NCBI GenBank assembly: GCA_050084515.1
Contig: CM114271.1
Location: 54,684,001 to 54,748,000, forward strand
Reading direction: 5' to 3'
Source: Blasia pusilla
Lineage: Eukaryota > Marchantiophyta > Marchantiopsida > Blasiales
Length of the DNA stretch: 64,000 bases
Both the position numbers and the translations under genes were made by a program. Position 1 is the stretch's first letter; every line of letters starts with the position of its first letter. Of the stretch, positions 12,186 through 34,580 are shown in pieces. The notes below the pieces were generated by a model. It did not search any database. It had not been told where the DNA came from and was given only the letters and a program-made list of their open reading frames with translations.

Positions 12186-14786
12186 TCCCACTAGTGTGTG
12201 TGAGTAAAATTTTACGATTGTAAGACTACTTGTCGTTAATGTTTTGTTCACAATGCCACCACGTTGCTCAAAGTTGAAATTCCAAAGCCTTAAATGATCA
12301 CCATTTTTTACTATATGACGTGGGCTTTGAGTACACCATCCTCCCTCCATGATCACTAGCAATATGCAAATCTTGCACTCTAGCTATGAGAACTATATTC
12401 CAAAAACAATTGTGGTGATTTCATTCCGCCATCTCAAGATCCTCGCCCCTATTCATCCTCAGGTTAGTGGGACAGAGGTTAGAAGTGGGTTACAATTCAA
12501 GAGGGGGCTCGTACAAAACGATTCGTGCGCAGTGCCCTCGAACCGGGAACCTCCCTCTCTACAATGAGCACTTTGTTTTGCACGCAGTGCCCTCGAACCC
12601 GAAACCTCCCTCTCTACAACGAGCACGTCCTCCATTCCACCAAAATGTCTAGCACGTAGCGAAAACGTATGGTATCAATAAATGATTCATTCTCTTATCC
12701 AAACTGAACCTCGGTTTAACTAACCGGATGAATAAGCACGAAACCTCAAAAGCGCACAAACACCTTCCCCTTCAAGAACACCTAACCCACGTGGTAACCA
12801 TGGGTTAGGGCATGCCTCTCATGCGGCAAGGTGTTAGAACATAAACTGCCACGAACCGGTGAGTAAAGATCTATTGCATTTAGGGGATGAGTCGAAGTCC
12901 GGCGAAGTGGAAAGATCCGTTTGAGCTCCGGTTCTCTAAATTCCTCGCGAAAGGAGAGGAAAAGGATAAAGCGAAAAGGGCGAAGCGATTTCAGCTTTCG
13001 CGATTGCAGCGAAGATTCTTCTTGTGCGCAGGCTACGGGTAATGTTGTACTTGGACGGTGAACGTGTGTCGAAGTCGACGGCCGTGAGTGGTGGATGTAG
13101 TTCCATGCCCGGTCTACGGTAGTAGTTGGAGGTCGTCACTGTGAGCTGACGGAAGCACCGTTTCGCCGTTTGGTTGTACCCGTAAGATTATATTCTTCAA
13201 TGGAGAGTACAAAAGTATTTTGTTAATTTTTTAATATTCCAACGACGCGAAAGCGTCCGGTCAGAGTGCGGCTCAAGGGTGGGCCCACTCCGGGGGAACG
13301 AACGGCTGGTTCCGTCGCCGGATCTAGCCTCTAAATATACTTTCTTTTTTCGTTGTTTAGAGTTGAGAACTCGAGAGCACGTAATGCATAAATAAATAAA
13401 TAAACCTAAATATCGTTTCCTTCTGCGAAGGAGTTTCCTAACTTTCCTTTCCCCAGCCCTTTTTTTTTAGGATGGTGAGAGTTATGATTACTAAACGTTG
13501 ATCCCTCGCTAAGGCAGGTTAGATGATGGGCCGAAACCTGCTTTGATGTGATCCTTCGGCTCCGCCTTGTGAATAAATAAATAAAATACATGAAAAAGTA
13601 AAACAGTCGATTAAGAATGATAGGAAATGCGGAAAATGAACTGTAATAATGAATGCCGCAGCCCTCCAGAGGTAAGGTACGGGCTGCACCGGTCGCCGTC
13701 GTTCGGCGAAGGCTTGGAGCGCGTTCGCATGGATGTCAGTCAGTGCCTGTACTTTCGGATAAGCTTCCCACAATGCGGGAGCTAGTCTCTCATAAAGTAC
13801 AAGAATTAGGTCCCAGAGATTCCCGTCACGGAGAAACCCACGCCGTGGACGGACGGCACTGGGTTTTAACCGGCCGGTCGCGTGGGGTTCCGATTCGCCG
13901 GTGGCTCGCCGCTCGCCGTGACGGCGAGCAAACGCTCAACAGTTGGTGACTCCTAAAGCCCACAGAAGAGCTGAGATTGGGTGCCGCGAGCCTGTGGACG
14001 ACGTCAGTCCTCTTCCGCGACCTCTGATTAATCGAGAATATTGTCAGGAAAAGGCATATGCCCAGATATTCGGGCTTTTATTCCATGTATTACCATCTTT
14101 TCTCTCGAAATGGTGCCGCAGGGACGGTAATGAATGCTGTGTCCCGAGCGGATCTGGAGATCCAGCGGTCTCTGGGGTCGCGGTCAGGCTTACCGCTTCT
14201 GGAGAGAGAGGATGTTGCGCGGATACTGGGCCCGTTAACTTTAACATAAGTTCGGGGACCTGGAAGGGACGTTTCTGTTCCCGTTAATATTAACGAAGAT
14301 GTCGGTTGTTTTAGTGTCGCGGTTAGTAGTTCCTGTAGCTTCTCCGTTAGGGTTTGCGGATACTGCCGGTTTACGGGGTTTCATCGAAGAAATGGTGTTC
14401 TTGAAAGTGCGCGCGATGTTCACCGTCCGTGTAGGGTTGGGAATTTCGGGGCCGTGGAGCTTGATGGGATCGCGGTTGGCCTCGGAAACAGCTTCCTCGC
14501 GAAATTTTCGACCCTACGATATGCTATGTGAGGTGCTTCGGGAGTAGGCGTTTGCAAGTTTCTTTTCATTTCATCCGTTGTCTTTGGTGGTCGAAATGTG
14601 ATGAGATGCTGGTACAGTTTGAGAGCGTCTGCAGTTCCCGATGTGTTAACAGTCTGGTCGAAGGCGAAGGACTTGGAAGAGCTAGGTCTGCTCGAATTGT
14701 AGTAGCATGATTGAAGGAGGACAAGCGACGCGCAGACGTGAGAAGCAGTAGTGGCAGAAGAGTGTGGTGTGTGGGGGTTGAACACA
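12186..14786. other. Intergenic and 5' flank of GCN5
   Basis: This is the spacer between the solo LTR and the GCN5 start. It contains a tandem duplication (12528-12626). The GC content rises from about 12.85 kb, as expected of a promoter and leader near 14.0-14.8 kb. A minus-strand frame around 13810-13640 reads ALTDIHANALQAFAERRRP and is followed by a possible splice border, but I recognise no family and do not call a gene. Confidence 0.45.
12528..12626 (-). repeat. Two-copy tandem duplication with tRNA-like boxes
   Basis: Two 44-bp copies (12528-12571 and 12583-12626) repeat with a 55-bp period. On the minus strand each reads GTGCTC(A/G)TTGTAGAGAG, then GGTT and GGTTCGAGGGCACTG. GGTTCGAG resembles a pol III B box and GCTC-TTGTAGAG resembles an A box, spaced too closely for a full tRNA. 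It may be a tRNA-derived relic; no cloverleaf can be folded. Confidence 0.5.
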
Positions 14787-20038
<5,252 letters not shown>

Positions 20039-21914
20039 CTTCCGCGCAATTCCACGGGACTGAACATCACTGTTGCTCCACAGTTCAATTCTCGACAATC
20101 TACCGGAAAGAGACGTGGTGGCCTAGCCTAGCAGAAGCAAAATTTTGGGATCCGCTCTGGAATCGGGGTGGGTTCAACGTAAGGAGTAGGAATGAGTAGA
20201 AGATGTAGAAGATGATCTCCCTCCACAGACGCCATCAATTAATGTATCATAGAAGGGCTCTCATTTGACGAGTCTGTCGGTAAAATTCGTCATCACACCT
20301 TGCTGCGGATGACTTTCTCCTACAGCCGCATCGAATCACCACTCGCGTCCCAGGATTTGTGCCCCAGTCAGATATCCGCATGTGCGTCACTTCTCTGAGC
20401 CCTACTATTCACGTCATGTGCGCGGTTCTTTCTTCCCTCGACAGGACGCCCACCATGTCATCCTGAGGTGTGCTTGCAATGGCGCACTCTCCCGTCTACC
20501 CTCGACAGGATTCTCCATCAACCCTCCCATTTCAGCATGCGGCTTACTCACCGTTGCATACCTTCGATATCTTCAGCGATGACTTTTGGAGCTGCTGAAA
20601 GAAACCACAAGCATGACCGAAGCGGCGCTCGAGGCAGAGACTGCTCGCAAGCTGTGCACAGGTTGGACACTCTTAGCCTTGGGACCGACTCCGCTAGGTC
20701 AACCTAATGCGCAGAGCAACCATAACGTAGATGTGTGTCACTCTTTCTGCCTTCTGCCTAATCATTTGTGCTGGACACCTTCAAACAGTTTCTGTCTGTC
20801 TGATTCTGAACGGACGAGCTCATCCGAATGGATTCTGCTCCCATCATTTATCCTCCCTGAAAGCTCCCGGCGGTCTCTTTCGAAGCAGGGAAAGCTACAT
20901 ACGTACTTGCGAACATCCTTCCTCGCGCGCACACACGCCAGATATGCCATTCTCACCTCTTAAACCTCACGCATTCGTCCGTTCGCCGGCCTTTACATGT
21001 CATGATGACTCCTGCCTCCTGACGCCATTAAATTCCGAAAGTGAAATGCGCGAGTCGACGACTCCACACGCGCCTCGCATCGCGCTCGTAAAGCTCGTGA
21101 CGTCAATAGCAGACAAAAACATCTCCGCTCATGTCACCGCCTCCCAGTTCTGCACCCCGACCTCCAGACATCGGCGACCGCGATCAGCGACACGATCTCC
21201 ACGGATGACCAGACCGATGGCCTTTCCGTCTCCTCCGGTTTCCGCGAAGTACGAGGTCGTCCACGATCGAAGGAGCACTCTCGAAGCTGCGATAGTTGGA
21301 ATCGGTTCGATTCTCCTCGACGTTTCTCATTCACTCCAAAAACCATATCATCTCCATTATTATAGGAAAGTGCTTCTTCGATTTGCAAGTGTTTCTATGT
21401 TTGATTTTTGAAAGTGGGGCAACGAATTAAAAATAAATAAATTTGTATAATATTTTTTTTCCGGGAACTAGAAAAACTCTTCAAACAATTTTTTATTTTC
21501 CATGCACGTGAGGGCATTTACTCGTCCTCCATTATGAAAATTTTCTTTTTTCCAAAAATTTACACTATCAGCCAAAGTGTTGAGATCCTCCATTTTTTAG
21601 AATATTCTTTCCAAAATCTACAATATTGTGAAGTGGGTTTTTTTTTTCACCTCTTCTTTTGACATGGGATCTTTTCTATAAATACAGGATTTGGATCCGA
21701 GTTCATCAGTCAAATTTATGAGATAATGATGGGAGATTTAAATTATTCATAATTATTTTCCATTGATGGTAAGGCAACTCAGACATAGAACGCATAGGAC
21801 AAACGGAAGGCTCCAACTCGTGCTTCCGGCATTTAGGGTTTATGTCTATCCACCTTTGGTTTCAGATGGGTGTTTAGTTGCACTTGATGATAGTTTACAA
21901 AATCAATATGCGGC

Positions 21915-21988
21915 CCTTTGAGAGGGGTGGGAGAGAAAGTAATTAGTCAACAAGTGTGGAGGACACGTGGATAACCTAGATGGAGAGG
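21915..21988 (+). repeat. Dispersed repeat, copy 2
   Basis: Matches 8590-8676 in landmark order (CTTTGAGAGGGG, purine tract, GTGTGGAGGACACGTGGATA, TAGATGGAGAG). The two copies are 13 kb apart in the same orientation. Confidence 0.6.
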
Positions 21989-22403
21989 TGTAGGATAATT
22001 CTTTCAATGTAGGATACTTTGGTATAAGCTGGTAAACCCTCCATTGCAAGTGAGCAAAACTCATATTCAAATTCTCAACCCTAAACTCCCTCCTTTAACT
22101 CATGTTAAATCCATCCTTGGCTAACACAAGCGAGCCTTTGATATGACCGGCATCCTTTGTCAAGGCCGTCTATTTGAAAACTGCATTTTATTGGCCAAGG
22201 TTAAAAATGGCGGGAAAGGTGACTTGGCCTTCACTAGTTTTGGCATTCTTTGTAAATTTAGAATTTTTTAAAGTATTTGAATTTTTATAACTAATTGGAA
22301 GTTTAGGAAACTTTCCGACACTAAATAGGGATTTATCTGTAAACTCTTGAAAATTTTCAGTGGAATTCCTAAATTAATGAACCGGACTCTCTTATTGTCG
22401 ATA

Positions 22404-22591
22404 CTAGTGTGATGCTTGTGCTATGCACAAGTGAGGGGAAAGGCATTCTAGGCGTCCATTAAAACCTTGGACTTGTTATTTTAGTTAGTCTCTTAAATTT
22501 GACATGTGTCAACATCAAAGGAGGGTTGGAAGGACAAGTGTCAACACTGGAGGAGAGTTTCTCTAACCCCATCCTCTTTTAATAATATAGA
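22404..22591 (-). mobile_element. Mini-Helitron, 188 bp
   Basis: On the minus strand it starts TCTATATTATTAAAAGAGGA at 22591 (A before it) and ends CACACTAG at 22404 (T after it). The terminal hairpin CTTGTGCATAGCACAAG sits just before the end. There is no coding capacity. Its 5' half resembles the element at 30313-30506. Confidence 0.85.
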
Positions 22592-24988
22592 TGGGGATCT
22601 ATGAGGCAGGGTACTCTCAATATAGGAGTAGGAGGAATGGTAGAGCATAGGAAAGATACTTTTCTACTATCCAAGTAGGGCTTGGGAAGAAAAGTTGAAA
22701 ACCACTTGCACTATTGTAAGATAAAATTGGCCAAATTTCTTTTCATTGATTAAAACTTAGTCTATTTCTCAATGTGTAGGAAAGCGGTTAGGGTTGTTGA
22801 AAGCTCTGCCTTGGGAACTTGAAACGTGAATGGAAAATATAATGCCGCAAGGTGACTCTGACCGGATTACGAAGTTCAAGTTTGTAAGCAACCATGGCAG
22901 GTCATTCTCTTACCCCTAAAAAAGGCCATGAGACTCACTTGCAACGATTGGCGTGAATGACTGACGACAAGAAAATGTGGCATGTCGTTTCCACCCACCA
23001 CAATAGCTATGACATCTATCTACAATCAAACTTTGAACAGCCCTATTAGTAGATTATGAGAGAAAGCGAAAAAAACATGAGGAATTAAATTAACCATCCG
23101 AGCCTTGAACATGAAAATAAACAAGTGCTAGCTCGTAGACAAACGATCTACACTAGAGCACACACATGCTCGGAGACCCACAAGAGAGAGACTTGTGAAG
23201 TGAGTCCGAGCCATTTTATGCATTGCCCATATCAATGCTCTACAATGCAAAGCATGGTTGGAATGCATAGCTCGGCCTGTATACCAAGATGTGATTGGTT
23301 TGGGTTCTATAAACCGCAGTTTGCATGCATCTTGGAGAGTTTGGTTAGGCATGCTCCCAATCTTGTTTCAATTTAGGACCAAAAATTGAAGGATATATTT
23401 CTATGATAGGTCTAAAGTTTGTGCTATGATGTACCAACCACGAGAATGATGTGCAATGACTTGTCCTTTTGAAAATTGGATCTTGAGGAGGTAGTTGGGG
23501 GGAGGGGGGGATGAAAATTCATATTGCTTTCAAGAACTTGACAAGATAGGTAAAGTCAATCTTAAAACATGGTCTTGGGAAATACTCTACAATTCCTCTA
23601 AAATGGAGTAAGCTTCCATAGGGATGAATGTGGAAAGGAGGTTGCATGGAGTTCTAATTGATGTCGCAAGTTTCCGAAAGTAAGTTTTATGGTGACTTCT
23701 ATCCCTTTCTCTCTAAATGAGTCTTCAGAGTGAAGAGTTTCTTCGTTAACACTAGGGAGCTCTGCACAAACACGCTGTTTGGTCATCACTCATACTATTT
23801 GAGAGTGTCTCCCTCCTCTCATGTGGTACCTTCTTCACTTCTTCCTCTCTCTGCACCCATCCCAATCTCACCCTCGCCATCTAACCAAGGCACGGGGTTT
23901 ATGGTCCCAAGGCTACAACACGGACTTCTTACTGAGTATTGAGATAGCCACTTCTTTCACCACCTCGTTACTTTACATACATGCACCAGTCAAACTTTAG
24001 TGACATAACTCTCCCCCCAATAAAGTCACAATAAAATGTAGACATAGTGTAAAAACCTTCTTGCATGAAGACCTCATTGTTTAACAGTATAGGATAAGGA
24101 TCCTCATATTTCAACATGGGTGACCTCACAAGTCTGACCAGGAATGACATAGAAACTTATCGAGAGTTGCCGTCTTTACACTCCGTGTGGAAGAACTGGT
24201 ATTAGATGTGTTGTTGATGTATGTTCAATGTCTCGGGTGAAGGCAGGGGTGATGACTAAAAGCCGAAGGTAGTGATGCAGACCTTGGATGGTTTAAATTT
24301 GGGAATTCAATGATTCAAATACAGCAGATGTTCACTGCTTGCTAACCATGTCTGGACATGAATGGTGCAGAAGTTGAACGAGAATTTCCATCAGACACCA
24401 TTCGGGGAAACTAGTATCAAAGGAGCAAGAAAAGAAGCATTTGGTGTCCTGTTCACTATTGAACTCGAGTACATAGCTCTGATTGGACACATGTGTGGTC
24501 TTCAGATCTGATGGATACCACTCTCCATTGTAAAACTACCATTTGACATACTGTCTCAAATAATTTCTCTACAAAAGATATTTGTTCTATCAGCTGAGAC
24601 GTTTGCACTCTCAACTTACATGGCGATGGTACCCACACTTGCTAGTAGATTGAATAACGATCCCATCTTCATACTGATTTCCAACTTCATGAGTAATCCT
24701 ACCTTATACATAGTCTAGTGTCATGAGTGCACCTTCATATGAAGATGAGAAAACTGGAGGGCCAATACAGACATTGAAATGAATGTATGTTACGACAGAC
24801 CTTAAAATTATGGATCTCAACACAGGGGAGTTACTTGGATAGACTCATTCTCATCTCCTGGGCAAGGTGGTAATGCTCTGAATTTTGCAAATTCTATTCA
24901 AACCTTGAAGACTGCACAGCCGCTTAACAACTAAACCTCATAATTTAGATGGCCAAAATTAATTGAGCAATAAAGTCCAATCAGACCG

Positions 24989-29627
<4,639 letters not shown>

Positions 29628-30312
29628 GGCTCCCTGTGCGTTCTCCCGCTCGTCTAATTGAAAAGCTTGATCAGAGCGTCCTACACTCACCAATTCCCCC
29701 CTCCACGTTACCGGATGCCCTCCAAACCCCACGCAGCTCCTACCAATTTCTCCCAATATGAGTGTGCTTCCCGACAGACCATCACTCTCCTGTCCAGGAG
29801 CTTCAAATGCAGCGGCGACCCCTCAACACTCCCAACAGACCAATTCCGAATGCGCCACCGTCCGCCTTCCAGCACCAACGATCTCTCACTTAGCGAAACC
29901 GCTTCACACATTTTTATGTCAAAATATAGAGGACGATCTAAATATGGGAGTTATGTCCTAAATTCTTTCGTGTCCTTAACATATAAAAAAAATACTAAAA
30001 AAAATATTTGAAGAGTTTTTTTTTTTCTAATACAAGATTAATGATGTTGCTCACAAATTCAAAAAATAAAATAAAAAATTCATGAAATGTGAAACACTTT
30101 CTTGTTGTCAATTACCATGTGTCGAACATAGAGGTGTTTGCAAATAAGGATGGCACTCTCCCATCATGCATATTTATTGAGGTTCATCTTTTTTCTTGAG
30201 AGATACGGTTTCGTCCACTTACTCCTAGTGTTTACCTAAACTTGTGGACATTCATCCACTTATTCCTAGTGTTTTTATCTAAGGGGATGAAATTCTTGTC
30301 GGTCCAATTAAC

Positions 30313-30506
30313 TTTATATATATTTTTAAAAGAGGATTGGGTTAGAGAAAACCCTCTTGAAGTGTTGACACATGTCCTTTTAAGGCTCCTCTTTTGTTGA
30401 CACATGCCCATTTGAAAAAAAAGAAAAGTAATGAGATATTATTTGAAGAACCCTTATTGTTAAAGGCGGTTATTGCCTCCCGTGCGTCGTACGGCTAACG
30501 TACTAG
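30313..30506 (+). mobile_element. Mini-Helitron, ~194 bp, 5' end decayed
   Basis: It ends CTAACGTACTAG at 30506, followed by T, with the hairpin CCGTGCGTCGTACGG just before. The 5' part (TTTTTAAAAGAGGATTGGG, GTTAGAGAAA, GTGTTGACACATGTCC, then TTGTTGACACATG) parallels the element at 22591-22404 in order. The 5'-TC terminus itself is not clear, so the start is approximate. Confidence 0.7.
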
Positions 30507-32433
30507 TAGACTATGTCTGAAGTTCATGGATAAAGTCCTATTGGAAAACATAGAATTACTTCATTTATTTTTTCGTTTAGGCAATCCTTAAGTGGATTTT
30601 GGAATTTTCTTCAAATTTTACGAGGTTTGCCCTACCTTCTTTGTACTTGTCCTCACAATTTAGAGTTCTTAAATTGGCTGGCCTCCTTTGACGCTTCTAT
30701 CATAGCAATTTTTGATCAACTTCTTGGTCCGAATATATTTGAAGGTGATGACATTATCTTGGCTTCACAAGAAGTTATCTTTCCTATTTCTTTTGGAAGT
30801 GAGGGGCTTTCCTCCACAATCGCATTTACACCATCAAATTTTTTTGGGAATTGGGCTTTGGTTGCCCCCATTATGACTTCAAGATTTCTCCAAGAATATG
30901 CATCTATCTTGATGGATTATGTGGTCCGTGTAAAGGAGGGGGATCTATTATTCTAACAACATTTGAGATCTACGTGGGCTCTTCTTTCACTTTATGCACA
31001 AGAAATTCCACACCCTTTCAACCGACTAAGTACAAAAGGGATTGATCAACTTCAAGAGGTTATCTCCTAGAATTTGCACTAAACAAATTTTCCAATATTC
31101 TCCCTAAGACATCCTTTTACACTCATTTGCGTTCATATGCAAATGTAGGAGTGGGAGGCATGACTAACTACAAATTTGCATATTCTTCCATATCTTCCGC
31201 AAAGTATATTCTCAAAAGCTCTACGATAGCATCTTGGATTTTCCCGTCCTTCTCTTCTATATGTGTTTAATTGTCTCTGTAGAGAGCCCATATTGATGCA
31301 AAGGGTATCCATATTTTTTGATGTGTAGATGGTGGAAAATACATGACGATTCATGGTTGGGAAGGCCAATATCACATCATGGATCAACGTTTGTTCTCCA
31401 TCATATGCACCAGATAATGATAATAGTGGCTTGTACTATAGGGTAAACTATTGGGTAACAACTTCTATATATATTATCTTTTACTACACAAGCAACCTCT
31501 TATTGACAAGTTGATCTTGTTATGTCCCAAGATGGCTTTCATTGGATGATGTGGTGGTTACTAATCCAACACATACTAAAAGTTATGCATTACATGCGAC
31601 AGCAAGAACAAGGTAAATTATGCAACGAGATACACAATCGATGGATTTTTTCCTTTTATAGTGGAAGTTTTTGGTACTTAAATATATCTTTTCATACTTT
31701 CCGACAAAAGGAAGCAATAAACAAAAAGTATCCTCCGGGGATGTTATTGCTTTTTTTGTCCTCTTTGGAGGGTTTTTTTAATATGAAAATGCTTATGTTT
31801 AAGGCATAACTTTCATGTTAGTGAAGAGGAAGGCCTTTGGGAAATTCTTCTTCACGATAAGGGTAGTTTTTGGCCATCTATAGTAGGGTATGTCATATAT
31901 ATGTGGGATAAGGGAGATAACACACACCCCAAGTCCACCTATCATGAAATTTTCCATGTATGAAATGGAGACCATTACGAGATCTCTACTTTGGGCCCTT
32001 CAAGAGAAACCCCAAGTTCTCGAGACATTGGCCCTCCTAACTTTGGCTTCTTTCCCTAGCTCTTGCACCCCTAGGCCTTCCCCATTTGCTCTTGTTCAAA
32101 TGCGGCTTTTTGCCATGTTTCAAATTCATGTTATGACATGCTCATGTATCTGGTAGTTTCAAACTTGGGCTACAACGTGTTTAGGCATTTGGCTATTTCT
32201 AATTTCCGTGGCAATATGTTTGGATATCTAACTATATATATTTTTGTTGCAATGCGTTTGAGTGTCATATTTCAAATTAGTTAGAAGTTTCAATCATGAG
32301 TTTGAAATGCATTTCCCTCTATGTTTCAAAATCTATTGCAATGTGTCTGGGTGGCTCTAAGGAACTTTTCTTGATTTTCTCTATAACATCTCCTAGCCTT
32401 GTTTCAAACTCTCATTGTAATTGCAACATGTTT

Positions 32434-32518
32434 GAGTGTTTGTCCTTTTCTTAATTAAGGATAGACACTCAAATTTGTCCTTAATTAAGAAAAGTACAAA
32501 TTTCTTAATTAAGGACAA
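32434..32518. repeat. Cluster of two adjacent hairpins
   Basis: An imperfect inverted repeat (32434-32447 with 32457-32470, about 12 of 14 pairs) is followed by a perfect 18-bp one (32475-32492 with 32501-32518, 8-nt loop). TTAATTAA recurs three times. No gene context is visible. Confidence 0.8.
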
Positions 32519-33815
32519 GTGTGCTTTAAGTGTGCAAGTCAAGATTTCACATTTGATTAACCTTTTGCTACATCTGATTTAAGATTTAGGGGAGTCGCAA
32601 TTCATCCTGTTTGACTACACGTGGCTTTCCTATGGTTATTGAGTAACCACCAAACTTTACTAGTAGGTGCCTAGAAGCAACACACTTCGATTTACAAGGT
32701 AAGAATTCAATTAAAAACCAACAATTTCATTTGACTATTGTACACCATATACCCTTTAGCTTCCATTACATGTTGTCTAAGCAAGTTGTAGATTTCTTAT
32801 AATCTCCATCATGAGATCTCCAAGTGAATCCCCAATTTTGTGCATAAAACCATACAATCAAAACTCATGCAAAGATTTTCTAAGAGGAAATTCTTGCTAA
32901 AAGATCTAAGAGATATTATTGAAGTTCAAATCTTACTTGAAGATTATGAAAGTTCTCAATCATATTTATCTACCATAATCAACAAAAAGGAGATTTCTAC
33001 TAGAAAAAAATTGTCGCATTCATCTAAGCGTACTAATAGCAAAGTAGACCATGACCTTTTGGAGCTATACCAAATGTGTCGACATATAGATTCCTCAATT
33101 AACAACATAAGTTGCCTAAAAGCAATGACTTTATTCATGACATGTTCGAATCTCACATATCTTTTGGCTTATTCAATTCCAAAAATGGGAAGTCTTGTCA
33201 ATTTTTCTTCTCTTCTAGTCTAGTCGTTACTCTTTAAAGAAATGTTTACTCTAAGTACTTACTCTCAATACTAGTGCTATGCATTAACTTTGAGCATTGA
33301 GGAACCTTGAAGTTACTATATTGTGATGAGCTTAACTTCAAAGTTCCTACCATGATATAATCTTCTAGAGTAGTTGAAATGAGAGATCATACTCACTTTG
33401 AGTACTTAGCTATAGATTAACTAATTCCTCTCAATACTTGGTACTCTAAGCAAATTAGATTACCAAGCATCATATCTCCAATATTCCTCCCATACATACT
33501 CTGAGTTTGTGATGAGATATGGATACGAAGTATTTTGAAGCGATGGGGTCATAATTTAGATTGTAGGTTGTTCATAGTGACAGTTCATAATTTCTAATTT
33601 ATAATTAACCCTTAGGGCATGGATTTGTGATATAAAATCAAAGTTCAAAGAGATCATATTGCAAGTAAGTAGCATTACATATTAACTTAGAGTATGAATT
33701 CATAGAGATCATTTTGAAAATTGAATATTCTTAGAATATGAGCCGATCATGTATTTGGCCCATGATGTATCCTAAGTGTGAACCATAATTTTTTAGTTTA
33801 TAATATCAATCCTCA

Positions 33816-33970
33816 TCTATACTATCATTAATTTGAGGAGCGTTTCTAAAATGGCGACACCTTTGGAGTATGACGCGTGACACTCTTAACCCGACGCGTA
33901 TACATTTTAGAACGGGGTGCATATATGTACATGATCGTACATCACACGGTCCCTCACGGGTACTAACTAG
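33816..33970 (+). mobile_element. Mini-Helitron, 155 bp
   Basis: It starts TCTATACTATCATTAATTTG at 33816 after A and ends ACTAACTAG at 33970 before T. CGTACATCACACG near the end can form the terminal hairpin. The first ten bases are identical to those of the 982-bp Helitron at 9766. No coding capacity. Confidence 0.82.
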
Positions 33971-33984
33971 TAGTAGATACTTTG

Positions 33985-34580
33985 AGTTCATTATTCATTC
34001 TATGAATCCTCCGAGCACACTCTCGCTATGAACTCAAATTCAAAGAGTTCATATTTTGATCATAGGGAATAAGTTCACACATTGAAAGTGTTATATCTTG
34101 TATAAGTTAAGAGTTCATGCTTAGAATTCATACTCTTAGTTTAGATTACATAATATGAATCCTCAAAGTTCATACTTCAATTTTATATTTAGCAAGCATA
34201 CTTAGAGTATGAACTCTGAATTCATATTCTAATTACACTCTTTAAGCTTTGATTCGTATGAATGAAGCTAAAAGTACGAACTCTGAGTTCATAATTTATA
34301 TTATGAGTCATTAGAGCATATTCTCTTACAACTCAAAAAAAATTTACTTTGATATGAGAGTATGAGTTTATGCACTCAAAACACATAATCCTATCATAAT
34401 CAAGTTAAGAGTTCATACTCATGACACATACACGAAGTTCAGATTCTATACTATGAATCCACACATTTCTATACTTTTACTATATATATTTTGATCTCAC
34501 ACTCAAAGTACTCAAAAAGTTCATAATTTGAGTTTTGAGTTGATAGTCATGGTATATAATCTGAGTATAAACACACCATG
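33985..34580. repeat. Degenerate ~60-bp array with a GAGTTCATA core
   Basis: The core GAGTTCAT(A/G/T) or close variants recur at about 33985, 34047, 34110, 34168, 34226, 34287 and 34406, mostly 58-63 bp apart, with ATGAATCC or ATCATA-type links between. Divergence is high. I see no open frame shared across units, so this is likely an old minisatellite. Confidence 0.45.

Larger units (their letters stand above)
20039..24988. other. Intergenic between GCN5 and RIO2 (convergent 3' ends)
   Basis: GCN5 and RIO2 point toward each other, so both 3'UTRs should lie here. The 20.1-21.4 kb part is fairly GC-rich with a long open frame (20731-21411) lacking any motif I know. From 21.4 kb the DNA is AT-rich with homopolymer runs. 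It holds one dispersed repeat copy (21915-21988) and one mini-Helitron (22404-22591). I see nothing else that I can name. Confidence 0.5.

Noticed and set aside
20731-21411. 226-codon plus-strand open frame downstream of GCN5
   Set aside because: No start context, motif or codon pattern like the neighbouring genes; frames on the other strand are similarly open in this GC-richer DNA.
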